NCBI GenBank assembly: GCA_947464365.1
Contig: CANHWS010000023.1
Coordinates: 1-20,797, forward strand
Length of the DNA: 20,797 nt
From: Cytophagaceae bacterium
GTDB lineage: Bacteria; Bacteroidota; Bacteroidia; Cytophagales; Flexibacteraceae
Direction: 5' to 3'
Part shown: one piece after another, positions 7,495 to 15,805 of the stretch
Layout: each line of letters starts with the position of its first letter
Numbering within the stretch: position 1 is the stretch's first letter
Program-made: the position numbers and the translations under genes
Notes under the pieces: model-generated
Told to the model about the DNA's origin: nothing
The model's database searches: none
Seen by the model: only the letters and a program-made list of their open reading frames with translations

Positions 7495-7520
7495 AAACCG
7501 AACGATCATTCAATCGGTTT
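7495..7520. promoter_or_regulatory. TetR-family operator, copy 2
   Basis: AAACCGA (7495-7501) and TCGGTTT (7514-7520) are perfect arms. The left part, AAACCGAACGATCATTC, matches operator 1 at 16 of 17 positions, while the right arm is shifted by four bases. TCGGTTTG at its right edge is one mismatch from a TAnnTTTG -7 element, so a bound regulator would cover the dehydrogenase promoter. Confidence 0.75.
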
Positions 7521-7610
7521 GCCGAAAGCCGAGACGCTCCAAAACTGTTCCAAACCAGAAAATCAAACCCAAACCAAAGTACAAACCCTAAATCCACCCC
7601 TCCAAACCAT

Positions 7611-8438
7611 ATGAAAACCATCTTGATCACAGGCGCCAGTAGCGGCATAGGCAAGGTCACGGCACAATACTTTGCAGCCAAAGGTTGGCAAGTCATCGCG
7701 ACCATGCGCAAACCAGAAGCCGAAACCGAGCTCAGCAAAGTCAGCAACATCATGTTGCTACCGCTTGATGTCCTCAAACAGGACAGCATCGACCTAGCCA
7801 TCAGCACCGCTATCAGCAAATTTGGCCGCATCGATGCCATCGTCAACAATGCAGGCTATGGTGCCGTTGGTGCCTTCGAGGCTGCCACCACCGACCAAGT
7901 ACAACGCCAGTTTGACACCAACGTCTTTGGGGTGTTCAACGTCATCAGGGCGATCCTGCCGCACTTTAGGGCCAACAAAGCCGGTACCATCATCAACGTG
8001 GCCAGCATGGGGGGCCGCATCACCTTCCCGCTCTACAGCCTATATCATGGCACCAAATGGGCCGTCGAGGGCTTTAGCGAGTCGCTAGCGTTCGAGCTGC
8101 GTGAGCACGGCATCATGGTCCGGATTATCGAGCCTGGTGCTATCAAAACGGACTTCTACCATCGGTCGATGGACTTGTTCAGCAAACCCGGGCTGACTGC
8201 CTATGACAACTATACTGACCTCGTGATGCCAAACATGCAGCAAGCAGGCGAGGACGCACCAGGGCCTATCGTTGTAGCCCAGGCCATCTACAAGGCCGCC
8301 ACAGACAGCGGCAACAAACTGCGCTACCCCGTCGGCGGAGCTGCCCCTGCCCTATTGGTACTCCGTCGCCTGATCCCTGACTCCTGGTTTATGGGCATCG
8401 TCCGGATGGTGGTTGAAAAAAAGGCGAAGAAAAAGTAA
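7611..8438 (+). CDS. Short-chain dehydrogenase/reductase (classical SDR)
   Basis: This 275-residue cytoplasmic NAD(P)-dependent oxidoreductase has the Rossmann motif TGASSGIG at residues 7-14, NNAG at 79-82, the catalytic serine at 132 (NVASMGG) and YHGTK with catalytic Tyr145 and Lys149. PGAIKT after the active site is also typical. The ATG at 7611 places the first strand, MKTILITG, at the N-terminus as in the family. The open frame extends 42 codons upstream, but that would run through the operator. The substrate is not readable; the family acts on alcohols, ketones, sugars, steroids and acyl chains. Expression is probably controlled by the TetR-family protein just upstream. The C-terminus (VEKKAKKK) is very basic. 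It converges on the glycoside hydrolase with a 21-base gap. Confidence 0.93.
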   Translation: MKTILITGASSGIGKVTAQYFAAKGWQVIATMRKPEAETELSKVSNIMLLPLDVLKQDSIDLAISTAISKFGRIDAIVNNAGYGAVGAFEAATTDQVQRQFDTNVFGVFNVIRAILPHFRANKAGTIINVASMGGRITFPLYSLYHGTKWAVEGFSESLAFELREHGIMVRIIEPGAIKTDFYHRSMDLFSKPGLTAYDNYTDLVMPNMQQAGEDAPGPIVVAQAIYKAATDSGNKLRYPVGGAAPALLVLRRLIPDSWFMGIVRMVVEKKAKKK

Positions 8439-8459
8439 GTTGACTTCCCACTTATAGGG

Positions 8460-11400
8460 CTAATACCAAGCCAACCAATTCAGCACGAGTTGCTGCGCTA
8501 CGGGGTCTATGCCGATGGTATAGGCCCCGTGGTTGTGTAAGGGGTTAGGATCAGGATTTGGCACGGAGGCTAGGCGTTGGCGGGTCATCAGCTGGCTGAA
8601 GATATGTGTCTGCCCATTGGCCAAGCGCACAAATGTGGTCGGTGTTTTGGTTAGGCCTTTGCCCGCACACAGCAGGGGACGAAGCTCGACCACGGCACCA
8701 TCTGGATGGGCCGCCGTCAGGCTGCTGAGGTTTTGTTTGTTGATCCGCCCATCTGGGTTCAGGACGTTGCGCAAGGCTGGTGCGTCCTCCATCAGGAAAC
8801 GTACCCGATCCCGCAAACCCTTCTCAATTCCTTTGTCATCTCCGCTTGCCGAAAAGGCATAATATCCATTCAGCTCGTAGGCGTAATAAGGTTTGCCAGA
8901 GGCCAACTGCTTTGCATCTGCCCCACGGCTAACCCATGCCACACGGACAGCTTCCGCCCTTAGGCCTAGCACTTTCATGTCCCATGCTGGCACGGCCAAT
9001 CCACCTCGCATTCCGTTGAAAAGCCACAGGTCCTCATGATCTAGGTGCTTCAGGGTACGCTGTTTGGTTTGGGCCGCGGTGTCGGGGTGGAGGTTAGACT
9101 CAGGCTCGGCCACCTCAGCGAACTGGAGCTTGAGACCTGGCAACAGCTGATAGGTGCTATCCCGAGGTTGGGCCACCGTTGCCACTGCCTGTAGCGGGCC
9201 AAGTGCGAGTGCATCACTAGGCGCACCTGCCAAAGGGTAGCCTTGCCCTAGGCCTTGCGGACCCATATCGAGCCAAACCCAATGTTTGATTTGGGGGATC
9301 AAATCTGTCAAGAGCCCACGTTTGGCCAAGGACCATGTCGCAGCACTTGCTAGCCCTTTAGTAGCTAGTTTAGGATCACCCGTTATGCGTAGTCCTTGTG
9401 CCTGAGCAAAGGCCAATAGTTCCTTTTCTGCTGGATGGATGTAAATGACATCTGCCTTTGAACCATGCAAACCAGCGGGCACCACAGGACTTATGACCTT
9501 AATATCCCAACTGCTGATGACAGGCATTTTGACTTCCTTCGGTGGATTTTTGAGCAATGCCCTGAGAGTATAGTTGCCTGGTTTCTTGGGCATCATGATA
9601 CGTTCCGTAACTAACACCTTACTACGTGTTGACAAATATTGGCTGTGGTCCCGTCGGCTAATAATTTGGCCCTTTTGATTCAGGATCTGGAGCTGCCAAA
9701 TGACTTGGTGCGGAAATGGTTTGTTGTTGATTACCGTGATGGGTAAGGATACCTGTTGGTTGGGCAAATAGTGTCGGTCCCAAATATCTAGGCTGACGGC
9801 AACTGTGCTATAAGCAGGCGTAAGTGCCGCCCAGACAGGCTTGGGTTTACCGTCCCGAAGTGGCCCCAAAAACCAATGGTTGCCATCCTCTGGGCTACCC
9901 AGCGCACAAAACGGACTAAAACCAGCCGCCCCTATCCGTCGCCAATATTCGGCCACACGACCATTGGCGATGGTATGGTGCCGCAGCCGCTGGGCTTTGG
10001 TGTGGGCAGGACCTAGGAAACGAGCGTAACTCTCCCGCAAGGTTTTATAGCCCCCGAGATCGCCATTGCCATCTAGGTAGTTACCACCAAACTCATCAAC
10101 CATGATGGGCATACCAAACTGTGCAGCCTTATCATAATAGAGGCCCAGATTCTCGAACAAACCCCACCAATACTTATGGACATGGAGCATATCTCGCTCA
10201 GCCACCACTAACCGCTGATAGTCAGGTAGTAACCTGTTAAGGGCGTGCCAAGCTGTTTTGAGCTCAGGGCCTTCTGTCTCGTTCCAAGGATGGATGAAGG
10301 CCACTGAGGGATGCCGTGCTGCAAGGTCCAGCCACTGGCGCCATTGCTGCTTCAGGCTAGTGGTGTCGGCCTTCATACCATGGAAAAACAACCACTCATA
10401 CTGCACAGCAAAGCCCATCGAGTCGCACCAGTTGAGGTAACGCTCGGGCGGGGTGCCGAGGTGGAACCGCATGGTGTTGGCCCCAATATCCTTGCTGCGC
10501 TGCAAGATGTTGATCCGGAACCAGTCCTGATCGTAGGCCAATGGTTTAGCCTCAGGATCCCGGACCCAGCGGTGCCAAACCACACTGATTGATCGGGCCT
10601 CAAATGGGCGACCGTTCCAGACCAGCCCATGCCTGTCCGGCTGGTTATCGGTGCCAACGAAGCGGAACCCATAAGGAAAGGAGACCTGGTCCAGCACCTT
10701 TTCATTTTCGGTTTCAATCCCCGTTTCTAGCTGATAGAGGTATGGTCTATCTGGGCTCCAGCGGATAATGCTATTCGGAAGCCGAACCGAAACGGTATGC
10801 CAACCCGAATCCAGTTGATTGAGGCGAAACCTGTCGGTAGCTGCCACACGCCCGTTTTTGTCTCGCAGCACCACTCGTATTACCTGATTGATTGGCTTAG
10901 AACCTTCAAACATGGCAGGTGATACGTTGATGCCGATTTTTAGTAACTTCATGTTGCTATCTAGGGCCGGAACCACCCGCCTGAGGTGTCGTTCCTCTTG
11001 GTGCCAACGGATGCTGACATCATCCCAAAGGCAGGCACTGACATGGCTGCGCCATTGGTCCGCTGGTGGGATTTTGCTGGCGTCAGTGGCCGGAACCATT
11101 GAAAGTGGAAGCAACCGCACTTCGAGGCTGTTACGCTGCCCAAACCGCCAGTACCGATGGGGCACCACAAAGTCCGTAGGAGCCATGCCACCTCCTTGAT
11201 GCCCTACCAGTTGCCCATTGATATAGACGGCGGGGCAGAACCGTGCGCCATTGAGCCTAATGGTCGCCCCTAGGGTCCCTACGGTTGGCAGCAGTGTGTC
11301 ATTTGTCAGGTCCAGATAAGTCAAGAACCAAACTGGCCCTTTGCCTATTTGATTTGGTGGTAGCTGGATACCCGGCACCGAGACCGTGGTATCGTAATGC

Positions 11401-11726
11401 CGATCCAACCCGCCGACTTCTGTTTTGGTTGTCATCCACCATTGCCCATTTAAGGACCAAGATGCCCCTGCCGTTGCAACCAAAGGCAGGGCTGGTTTTG
11501 GTGACCTTTTCTTGGCAAATGAGCCCCCCATTGGCAACCATACCAAACCTATTAGGCTGATGACCGTAATGACAAAACGGCCTGTCAATCCACCTAGGGC
11601 CAATGTTGGCTTATGTGTTCTGGCCCTTCGTTGGCTTTTGGGTTCTGGTTGGGTCATATCGGTCAAAAAGGTGTCTAAAGCGTCAGGAGGCCCAATCAGA
11701 TGGAATACCAAGTAGTTGGCACCCAT
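8460..11726 (-). CDS. Glycoside hydrolase family 2-type enzyme, exported
   Basis: This is a 1088-residue protein. Residues 51-70 form one hydrophobic segment preceded by a basic stretch, an unusually late signal or anchor; starting at Met24 (11657) would make it more ordinary. The rest follows the GH2 plan: a sugar-binding jelly roll at about 90-245 (VYINGQLVGHQGG), an Ig-like domain at about 265-365 and a TIM barrel at about 370-640 with GANTMRFHLG, FIHPWNETEG (acid/base Glu483) and MVDEFGGNY (nucleophile Glu545). The final 400 residues include another beta domain and a region resembling the GATase-like domains of some beta-galactosidases. Beta-galactosidase, glucuronidase or mannosidase activity is possible; specificity is not readable. 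No SusC/SusD or other carbohydrate-utilisation genes are adjacent. The promoter is at 11793-11824. Confidence 0.82.
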   Translation of the reverse strand: MGANYLVFHLIGPPDALDTFLTDMTQPEPKSQRRARTHKPTLALGGLTGRFVITVISLIGLVWLPMGGSFAKKRSPKPALPLVATAGASWSLNGQWWMTTKTEVGGLDRHYDTTVSVPGIQLPPNQIGKGPVWFLTYLDLTNDTLLPTVGTLGATIRLNGARFCPAVYINGQLVGHQGGGMAPTDFVVPHRYWRFGQRNSLEVRLLPLSMVPATDASKIPPADQWRSHVSACLWDDVSIRWHQEERHLRRVVPALDSNMKLLKIGINVSPAMFEGSKPINQVIRVVLRDKNGRVAATDRFRLNQLDSGWHTVSVRLPNSIIRWSPDRPYLYQLETGIETENEKVLDQVSFPYGFRFVGTDNQPDRHGLVWNGRPFEARSISVVWHRWVRDPEAKPLAYDQDWFRINILQRSKDIGANTMRFHLGTPPERYLNWCDSMGFAVQYEWLFFHGMKADTTSLKQQWRQWLDLAARHPSVAFIHPWNETEGPELKTAWHALNRLLPDYQRLVVAERDMLHVHKYWWGLFENLGLYYDKAAQFGMPIMVDEFGGNYLDGNGDLGGYKTLRESYARFLGPAHTKAQRLRHHTIANGRVAEYWRRIGAAGFSPFCALGSPEDGNHWFLGPLRDGKPKPVWAALTPAYSTVAVSLDIWDRHYLPNQQVSLPITVINNKPFPHQVIWQLQILNQKGQIISRRDHSQYLSTRSKVLVTERIMMPKKPGNYTLRALLKNPPKEVKMPVISSWDIKVISPVVPAGLHGSKADVIYIHPAEKELLAFAQAQGLRITGDPKLATKGLASAATWSLAKRGLLTDLIPQIKHWVWLDMGPQGLGQGYPLAGAPSDALALGPLQAVATVAQPRDSTYQLLPGLKLQFAEVAEPESNLHPDTAAQTKQRTLKHLDHEDLWLFNGMRGGLAVPAWDMKVLGLRAEAVRVAWVSRGADAKQLASGKPYYAYELNGYYAFSASGDDKGIEKGLRDRVRFLMEDAPALRNVLNPDGRINKQNLSSLTAAHPDGAVVELRPLLCAGKGLTKTPTTFVRLANGQTHIFSQLMTRQRLASVPNPDPNPLHNHGAYTIGIDPVAQQLVLNWLAWY

Positions 11727-12058
11727 TTTGCGAAGCCCTTAAAATCAAAATTATCAGCCTATTATCCTCGGAATAGCACCTAGGTCGCTAGGCAAATGTA
11801 ATCCTATCAGGATGCAAACCGCAAGCCGATCAGTATCCAAGGGGTCAAAAGGGGCTTGGCATGCCTAAGATATGTATGTAGAACAATAAGCCTTTTCCTC
11901 GCCAATATTCACTCCTATTAGGTTACCTTCGCTTTAGTTATTGCACCAGTTTTTTCTTTACTGGGCGCAAGTCGTTTTCTAGCCCTAGTCCTCCTTTTAG
12001 GGACGATTGGTCTAGATTAGGCCCATAGAAGTTAAACACCACCAGCTACTCCATCGAT
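11727..12058. other. Divergent intergenic region
   Basis: These 332 bases lie between the glycoside hydrolase and the FAD oxidoreductase. They hold the minus-strand promoter at 11793-11824, a small inverted repeat CCTAG-gtcg-CTAGG at 11779-11792 close to its expected transcription start, an eight-base palindrome ggcatgcc near 11858, and CCCTA/TAGGG arms near 11984-12003. No clear plus-strand promoter was found. Confidence 0.5.
11793..11824 (-). promoter_or_regulatory. Bacteroidota-type promoter for the glycoside hydrolase
   Basis: On the minus strand this reads TTG (11824-11822), 21 bases, then TACATTTG (11800-11793), a full -7 match. It leaves 66 bases before the ATG at 11726, the same spacing seen at two other promoters here, which mildly favours 11726 over 11657 as the start. 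Confidence 0.5.
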
Positions 12059-13318
12059 ATGGATTCAGACACTGCGAATCAGGCGCAACAGGCTGCCCCA
12101 CGGCCTGCCACATCCGCAGAGGTCGTGGTGGTTGGCGGTGGACTTGGCGGCCTCTGTGCGAGTATTCTGTTGGCCAAGGCTGGCCATTCGGTGATCCTGA
12201 TCGAGCGCAAAACCTACCCCTTCCATCGTGTTTGTGGCGAGTACGTCAGCCTTGAAAGCTGGGCCTTTCTGGAGCGATTAGGTATCCCTTTGTCAGACCT
12301 CAAACTACCGATCTTGAAGCGCCTACGGGTCAGTTCACCAGCGGGCCGGACCGTTAGCAGCCGGCTACCATTGGGCGGGTTTGGTATCAGTCGTTATTTG
12401 CTGGACTATGCCCTAGCCCAGCTAGCCCAAGATGCTGGCGTGACCCTCCTGAGCTACACGACCGTCGAGGCTGTAACCCGAGACCCTGACAATGCAGACC
12501 GCTACTGGATCGACCTCAACAAGGGACCACGGATTCAGGCACGTTTTGTCATCGGTGCTTTTGGCAAACGCTCTAACCTAGACATGGCTTGGAAACGTCC
12601 CTTCGTGATGGCAGCATATAAGGCCGAAGACCAGTCCGAAAAGCGGCTTAACAAATTCGGACAGACAGACTACAGGGCTGGCAAAGGCAATCCCTACCAC
12701 AACTACATCGGCGTCAAGTGGCACCTGCGGGCCGACCTACCGAAGGACATCATCGAGCTGCATAACTTCAGCAACGGCTATGCAGGCATTTCGGCTATCG
12801 AGGGTGAGAAATACTGCTTTTGCTACCTGACGACTGCTGCAAACCTCCGCCTTGCCGACAACAGCATCGAGCAGATGGAGCATGATATTCTGGGCCGCAA
12901 TCCCATCCTGAAACGCTACCTAAACGACTTCCCGAAGGTATGGGAGCGTCCGCAGGTTATCAGCCAGATCTCCTTTGCCGACAAAAACAGCCTAGAGAAT
13001 GGCGTCTGGATGTTGGGCGATGCCGCTGGGATGATCACGCCTCTTTGTGGTAACGGTATGAGTATGGCAATGCACAGTGCAGCTATTGCCACCCCCTTAA
13101 TCAGTGCAGCCCTAAAAGGCAAAATGCCCCGCACCGAAGCTGAAACGACCTACCAACAACTCTGGAAAGTCCAGTTTGGCAAACGAGTCTGGGTCGGGCG
13201 ACAGATCCAAGCAAGCTTTGGCCACCCTGTCCTGACTGAGGCCGTGGTGGCAGCATTCAAGCTAATGCCTTGGGCCATCAAACCCTTGATTGGACTCACA
13301 CACGGCAAACCTTTCTAG
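12059..13318 (+). CDS. FAD-dependent oxidoreductase, geranylgeranyl reductase-like
   Basis: This 419-residue protein starts with about 20 polar residues and then the FAD-binding strand VVVVGGGLGGL (GGGLGG at 26-31), ending in ERK at 49-51. The HRVCGEYVS segment follows shortly, in the position and form of the CGE motif of geranylgeranyl reductase-like and halogenase-like flavoproteins. The second FAD motif is GDAAGMITPLCGNGMSMA with Asp321. The order and length match single-component flavoprotein monooxygenases/reductases of the UbiH/GGR superfamily. In Bacteroidota such genes often sit with polyketide or polyene pigment or quinone genes, but none is visible here, so the substrate is unknown. 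There is no signal peptide. It converges on the NamZ gene with a 34-base gap. Confidence 0.85.
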   Translation: MDSDTANQAQQAAPRPATSAEVVVVGGGLGGLCASILLAKAGHSVILIERKTYPFHRVCGEYVSLESWAFLERLGIPLSDLKLPILKRLRVSSPAGRTVSSRLPLGGFGISRYLLDYALAQLAQDAGVTLLSYTTVEAVTRDPDNADRYWIDLNKGPRIQARFVIGAFGKRSNLDMAWKRPFVMAAYKAEDQSEKRLNKFGQTDYRAGKGNPYHNYIGVKWHLRADLPKDIIELHNFSNGYAGISAIEGEKYCFCYLTTAANLRLADNSIEQMEHDILGRNPILKRYLNDFPKVWERPQVISQISFADKNSLENGVWMLGDAAGMITPLCGNGMSMAMHSAAIATPLISAALKGKMPRTEAETTYQQLWKVQFGKRVWVGRQIQASFGHPVLTEAVVAAFKLMPWAIKPLIGLTHGKPF

Positions 13319-13352
13319 TAGGTAGGCCAATGACTTGACCTTGCTGTAGGGA

Positions 13353-14591
13353 TTACTCGGGATAGAGCAAATATCGCTTCCTAAGCAAAAGGTACTCATT
13401 CAGATCTGCTTGCCAAGACTGATGGATTTGCCCTTCGGTATAACCCGCCTCGATTTGTTTAGCCAGCTCTTTGGTGCCGGCCAGCTTGTTGAAAAATGGC
13501 TTGAAAAAGGCTGCCTTCTTGCCTTCTGGGCAGCGTTGGTAGGCCCTAATGACCCATGCCAGACTAAGGCCTTTATTCCGTGGTAGGGATTCCTGCCGGA
13601 GATTTTCACCCCAACAAGGTTGGTCCACGTTCAGGGGCTTCGGTGCATTGGCGGTACCCTTTGGCACGAAACCGAACTTGCCATAAGCCTCATCTGGCCC
13701 ACCCCAGACCTGAAACGGGAACGGTGTACCACGCCCCACACTGATTGGCGTGCCCTCGAACAAACAAAGGCTGGCATAGAGCCTGATGGCCTGCATATTC
13801 GGCAAGTTGGGTGACGGCGGAATCGGCAGGTTATACCCCGTTTGATGGCTGTAATCCCCTCCAACTTTGATGACCCGCAACTGGCATTTTAGGCCACCAC
13901 GCAGCCAACCCTCCCCATTGATCATCGTGGCCAGCTCGCCAACCGTCAGGCCATGCAGGATCGGCAATGAGTGCATGCCAACAAATGAGCGTAGGGTCGT
14001 ATCCTTCAGCACGGGGCCATCAACTGCCCAACCCATTGGGTTAGGCCGATCAAGCACAATCAGCTCTTTGTTGTTCTCGGCGCAGGCTTCCATCAGGTAG
14101 TGCATTGTCGAGATATAGGTATAGAACCGTGCCCCAACATCCTGAATATCAAATACAACGACGTCCGTAGTTTGGAGCTCCTCAGCCGTTGGTTTCTGGT
14201 GTTTACCATACAAGCTAGTCAGTTTAATACCAGTCCGTTGATCAATTTCGGACTTAACATGGGCACCCGCATCGGCATCCCCACGGAAGCCATGCTCTGG
14301 CCCAAACACCTGCTCTGGTCGGTAGCCAAGGGCCAAAAGGGTATCAAGTAGATGCACTGCACCTACCATGGATGTCTGGTTAACACAAAGCGAAAATCGT
14401 TTGCCTTTGAGGTGGGGCAGCCATACATCAAGTCGCTCAGCACCAACCAGCAGCCCAGGTTTTGGTTTGGCCATGCCAGTGGTTCTAGACGCCCCTAACA
14501 CCCGATGCGGCCCCATAGCCATTACCGAACCCGATAACACAAAGCCCAGCAAGGTCAGCCAAACATAGCCAATCGATATCTCTACCTTCAT
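13353..14591 (-). CDS. namZ: NamZ/DUF1343 exo-beta-N-acetylmuramidase
   Basis: With its start at 14591 this is a 412-residue protein with a signal peptide (MKVEISIGYVWLTLLGF, cleavage after VMA at residue 25). The open frame extends 116 codons upstream, but those run opposite the DUF4236 gene and its promoter and look non-coding. Family hallmarks are VGAERL at 49-54, NQTS at 71-74, GPEHGFRGDADAG from residue 97 (Glu99 probably catalytic), DIQDVGARFYTYISTM, DRPNP and FEGTPISVGRGT. The family (PF07075, GH171) removes N-acetylmuramic acid from non-reducing ends of peptidoglycan fragments, so the enzyme probably acts in wall turnover or recycling in the periplasm. Length fits the family. No muropeptide recycling partners are adjacent. 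Confidence 0.9.
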   Translation of the reverse strand: MKVEISIGYVWLTLLGFVLSGSVMAMGPHRVLGASRTTGMAKPKPGLLVGAERLDVWLPHLKGKRFSLCVNQTSMVGAVHLLDTLLALGYRPEQVFGPEHGFRGDADAGAHVKSEIDQRTGIKLTSLYGKHQKPTAEELQTTDVVVFDIQDVGARFYTYISTMHYLMEACAENNKELIVLDRPNPMGWAVDGPVLKDTTLRSFVGMHSLPILHGLTVGELATMINGEGWLRGGLKCQLRVIKVGGDYSHQTGYNLPIPPSPNLPNMQAIRLYASLCLFEGTPISVGRGTPFPFQVWGGPDEAYGKFGFVPKGTANAPKPLNVDQPCWGENLRQESLPRNKGLSLAWVIRAYQRCPEGKKAAFFKPFFNKLAGTKELAKQIEAGYTEGQIHQSWQADLNEYLLLRKRYLLYPE

Positions 14592-14653
14592 AGCACAAAG
14601 TTGGGTACAATCTGCCACTTTTTGAGAGGAGCCAATCCAGCTAGTCAAAACGC

Positions 14654-14678
14654 ATTGCCGAAACTTGGATTCGGCAAT
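14654..14678. promoter_or_regulatory. 9-7-9 inverted repeat between NamZ and DUF4236 genes
   Basis: ATTGCCGAA (14654-14662) and TTCGGCAAT (14670-14678) are perfect arms around acttgga. The site is 62 bases upstream of the NamZ start and 11 bases before the -33 element of the DUF4236 promoter, a natural place for a regulator acting on either gene. It could also be a short hairpin; no T-run follows. Confidence 0.5.
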
Positions 14679-14688
14679 TGCAGAATTG

Positions 14689-14721
14689 TTGCACAAAAGC
14701 CTGTAAAATAACCTAACTTTG
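14689..14721 (+). promoter_or_regulatory. Bacteroidota-type promoter for the DUF4236 gene
   Basis: TTG (14689-14691), 22 bases, then TAACTTTG (14714-14721), a full -7 match, with 66 bases to the ATG at 14788. Confidence 0.5.
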
Positions 14722-14787
14722 CTAAGTGATTGATGGACTGCCCTAGTCCATCGCCATTGATATACCCTAATAAACCAAAGAAATTTT

Positions 14788-15030
14788 ATGGGATGGTCGT
14801 TCCGCAAATCGTTTAAGGTAGCCCCTGGCATCAGGATCAACCTGAGCAAGTCTGGCCCCTCCGTCAGTGTTGGTGGTCGTGGTGGCAGTGTTAACGTCAG
14901 CAAACGAGGAACCAACGTCAATACAGGCCTGCCTGGCACAGGACTGCGTTATCGGCAGCGGGTAGGCGGAGGATGCGCCATTTACCCACTTATCGGACTA
15001 GGTCTGTGGGCTATTTGGCTTCTGGCCTAA
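14788..15030 (+). CDS. DUF4236 domain small membrane protein
   Basis: This 80-residue protein matches the DUF4236 pattern from its first residue: MGWSFRKSFKVAPGIRINLS, then SKSGPSVSVGGRGG and TGLPGTGLRYR. The C-terminal 18-20 residues (GCAIYPLIGLGLWAIWLLA) form one hydrophobic segment that should anchor it in the membrane. The function of the family is not known; members are small, found in many bacteria and often joined to other domains. This copy is the domain plus a tail anchor. It has its own promoter upstream and converges on the PhnA-like gene, with 16 bases between the two stops. The start is secure because the family motif begins at this Met. Confidence 0.88.
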   Translation: MGWSFRKSFKVAPGIRINLSKSGPSVSVGGRGGSVNVSKRGTNVNTGLPGTGLRYRQRVGGGCAIYPLIGLGLWAIWLLA

Positions 15031-15046
15031 AGTCCCAAGGATGCTG

Positions 15047-15268
15047 CTAGGCCTTCTTAAGAAAGCAAGTCTTGAGCACAATGCTCGCGCCATTGACTTT
15101 GCAGTCCACCTCTTCGTTATCATCCGTGAGGCGGATCTTCTTGATCGTCGTGCCCTTCTTGAGGGTGATGGTCATGCCTTTGACTTTCAGGTCTTTGATC
15201 AGCACAACGGAATCACCATCGACTAAGAGGTTACCGTTGACGTCTTTTACTTCAGGGGTTGTGTCCAT
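15047..15268 (-). CDS. PhnA/YjdM C-terminal domain protein
   Basis: This 73-residue protein consists of the C-terminal domain of the PhnA/YjdM family (PF03831): VKDVNGNLLVDGDSVVLIKD, DLKVKGMTITLKKGT, KKIRL and the VDCKVNGASIVLKTCFLKKA end. E. coli YjdM is about 110 residues and has a zinc ribbon in front; that ribbon is missing here, as in many Bacteroidota copies. The open frame continues upstream to 15367, but residues before MDTTPEVKD do not resemble the family or a zinc ribbon. The old name 'alkylphosphonate utilisation' is not supported functionally, and the role is unknown. No phosphonate genes are nearby. Confidence 0.85.
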   Translation of the reverse strand: MDTTPEVKDVNGNLLVDGDSVVLIKDLKVKGMTITLKKGTTIKKIRLTDDNEEVDCKVNGASIVLKTCFLKKA

Positions 15269-15434
15269 GGTGGGTTGGAGTTGTGTAGGGTAAAGGTAGG
15301 GCTTAATCTGAAAAGTCTCCTTTTGAAGCCAGTACGATGCTAAAGTCAACAGTTTGTCACTTGTCAAAATGATTACTTAAATTAGTTGACTATTGATGCC
15401 CAAATCGAAGTTTTCAATTGAACCAAGCCCCCCT

Positions 15435-15800
15435 ATGACACCCAACACCACAGCGCCAACCACAATAGATCAATACATCGCTACTTACCCGACTGAGGTG
15501 CAGGCCCTGCTAACAACGATGCGGGAAACCATACAAGCAGCTGCCCCATCCGCTACCGAGAAGATCAGCTATGGCATGCCCACTTTCTACCTCAATGGTA
15601 ACTTGGTGCACTTTGCTGCCTACAAACACCATATTGGGTTCTACCCCGCCCCGAGTGGCCTCAAAGCATTCGAATCAGAAATCAATCAATATAAAAACAG
15701 CAAAGGTGCCGTTCAATTCCCCATAGACAAACCCCTACCGCTAGACCTTGTGGATGGGATTGTGCGTTATCGGGTTGGTGAGCAGGGTGGGAAGGATTGA
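15435..15800 (+). CDS. DUF1801 (YdhG-like) protein
   Basis: This 121-residue protein of the DUF1801/YdhG family has the frataxin-like small alpha-beta fold. Visible signatures are IDQYIATYPTEVQALL at residues 11-26, EKISYGMPTF at 42-51 and HHIGFYPAPSGL from residue 65. B. subtilis YdhG (Fra) is proposed to be an iron chaperone; other members have no known role, so function here is open. I prefer the ATG at 15435, since the family begins close to the IDxYI helix; the frame also allows 15393. It is cytoplasmic and converges on the following minus-strand operon with 5 bases between stops. Confidence 0.88.
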   Translation: MTPNTTAPTTIDQYIATYPTEVQALLTTMRETIQAAAPSATEKISYGMPTFYLNGNLVHFAAYKHHIGFYPAPSGLKAFESEINQYKNSKGAVQFPIDKPLPLDLVDGIVRYRVGEQGGKD

Positions 15801-15805
15801 TTGGG

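Noticed and set aside
7485..7610. 42-codon N-terminal extension of the dehydrogenase
   Set aside because: The family begins with the first Rossmann strand at the ATG at 7611, and the extension covers the operator.
14592..14939. 116-codon N-terminal extension of the NamZ gene
   Set aside because: It runs antisense to the DUF4236 gene and across its promoter; the signal peptide begins at 14591.
15024..15053. ggccta/taggcc arms between the DUF4236 and PhnA-like genes as a terminator
   Set aside because: The arms are only six bases with an 18-base loop and no convincing T-run.
15269..15367. 33-codon N-terminal extension of the PhnA-like gene
   Set aside because: The residues resemble neither the zinc ribbon nor a signal, and the domain starts right after the Met at 15268.
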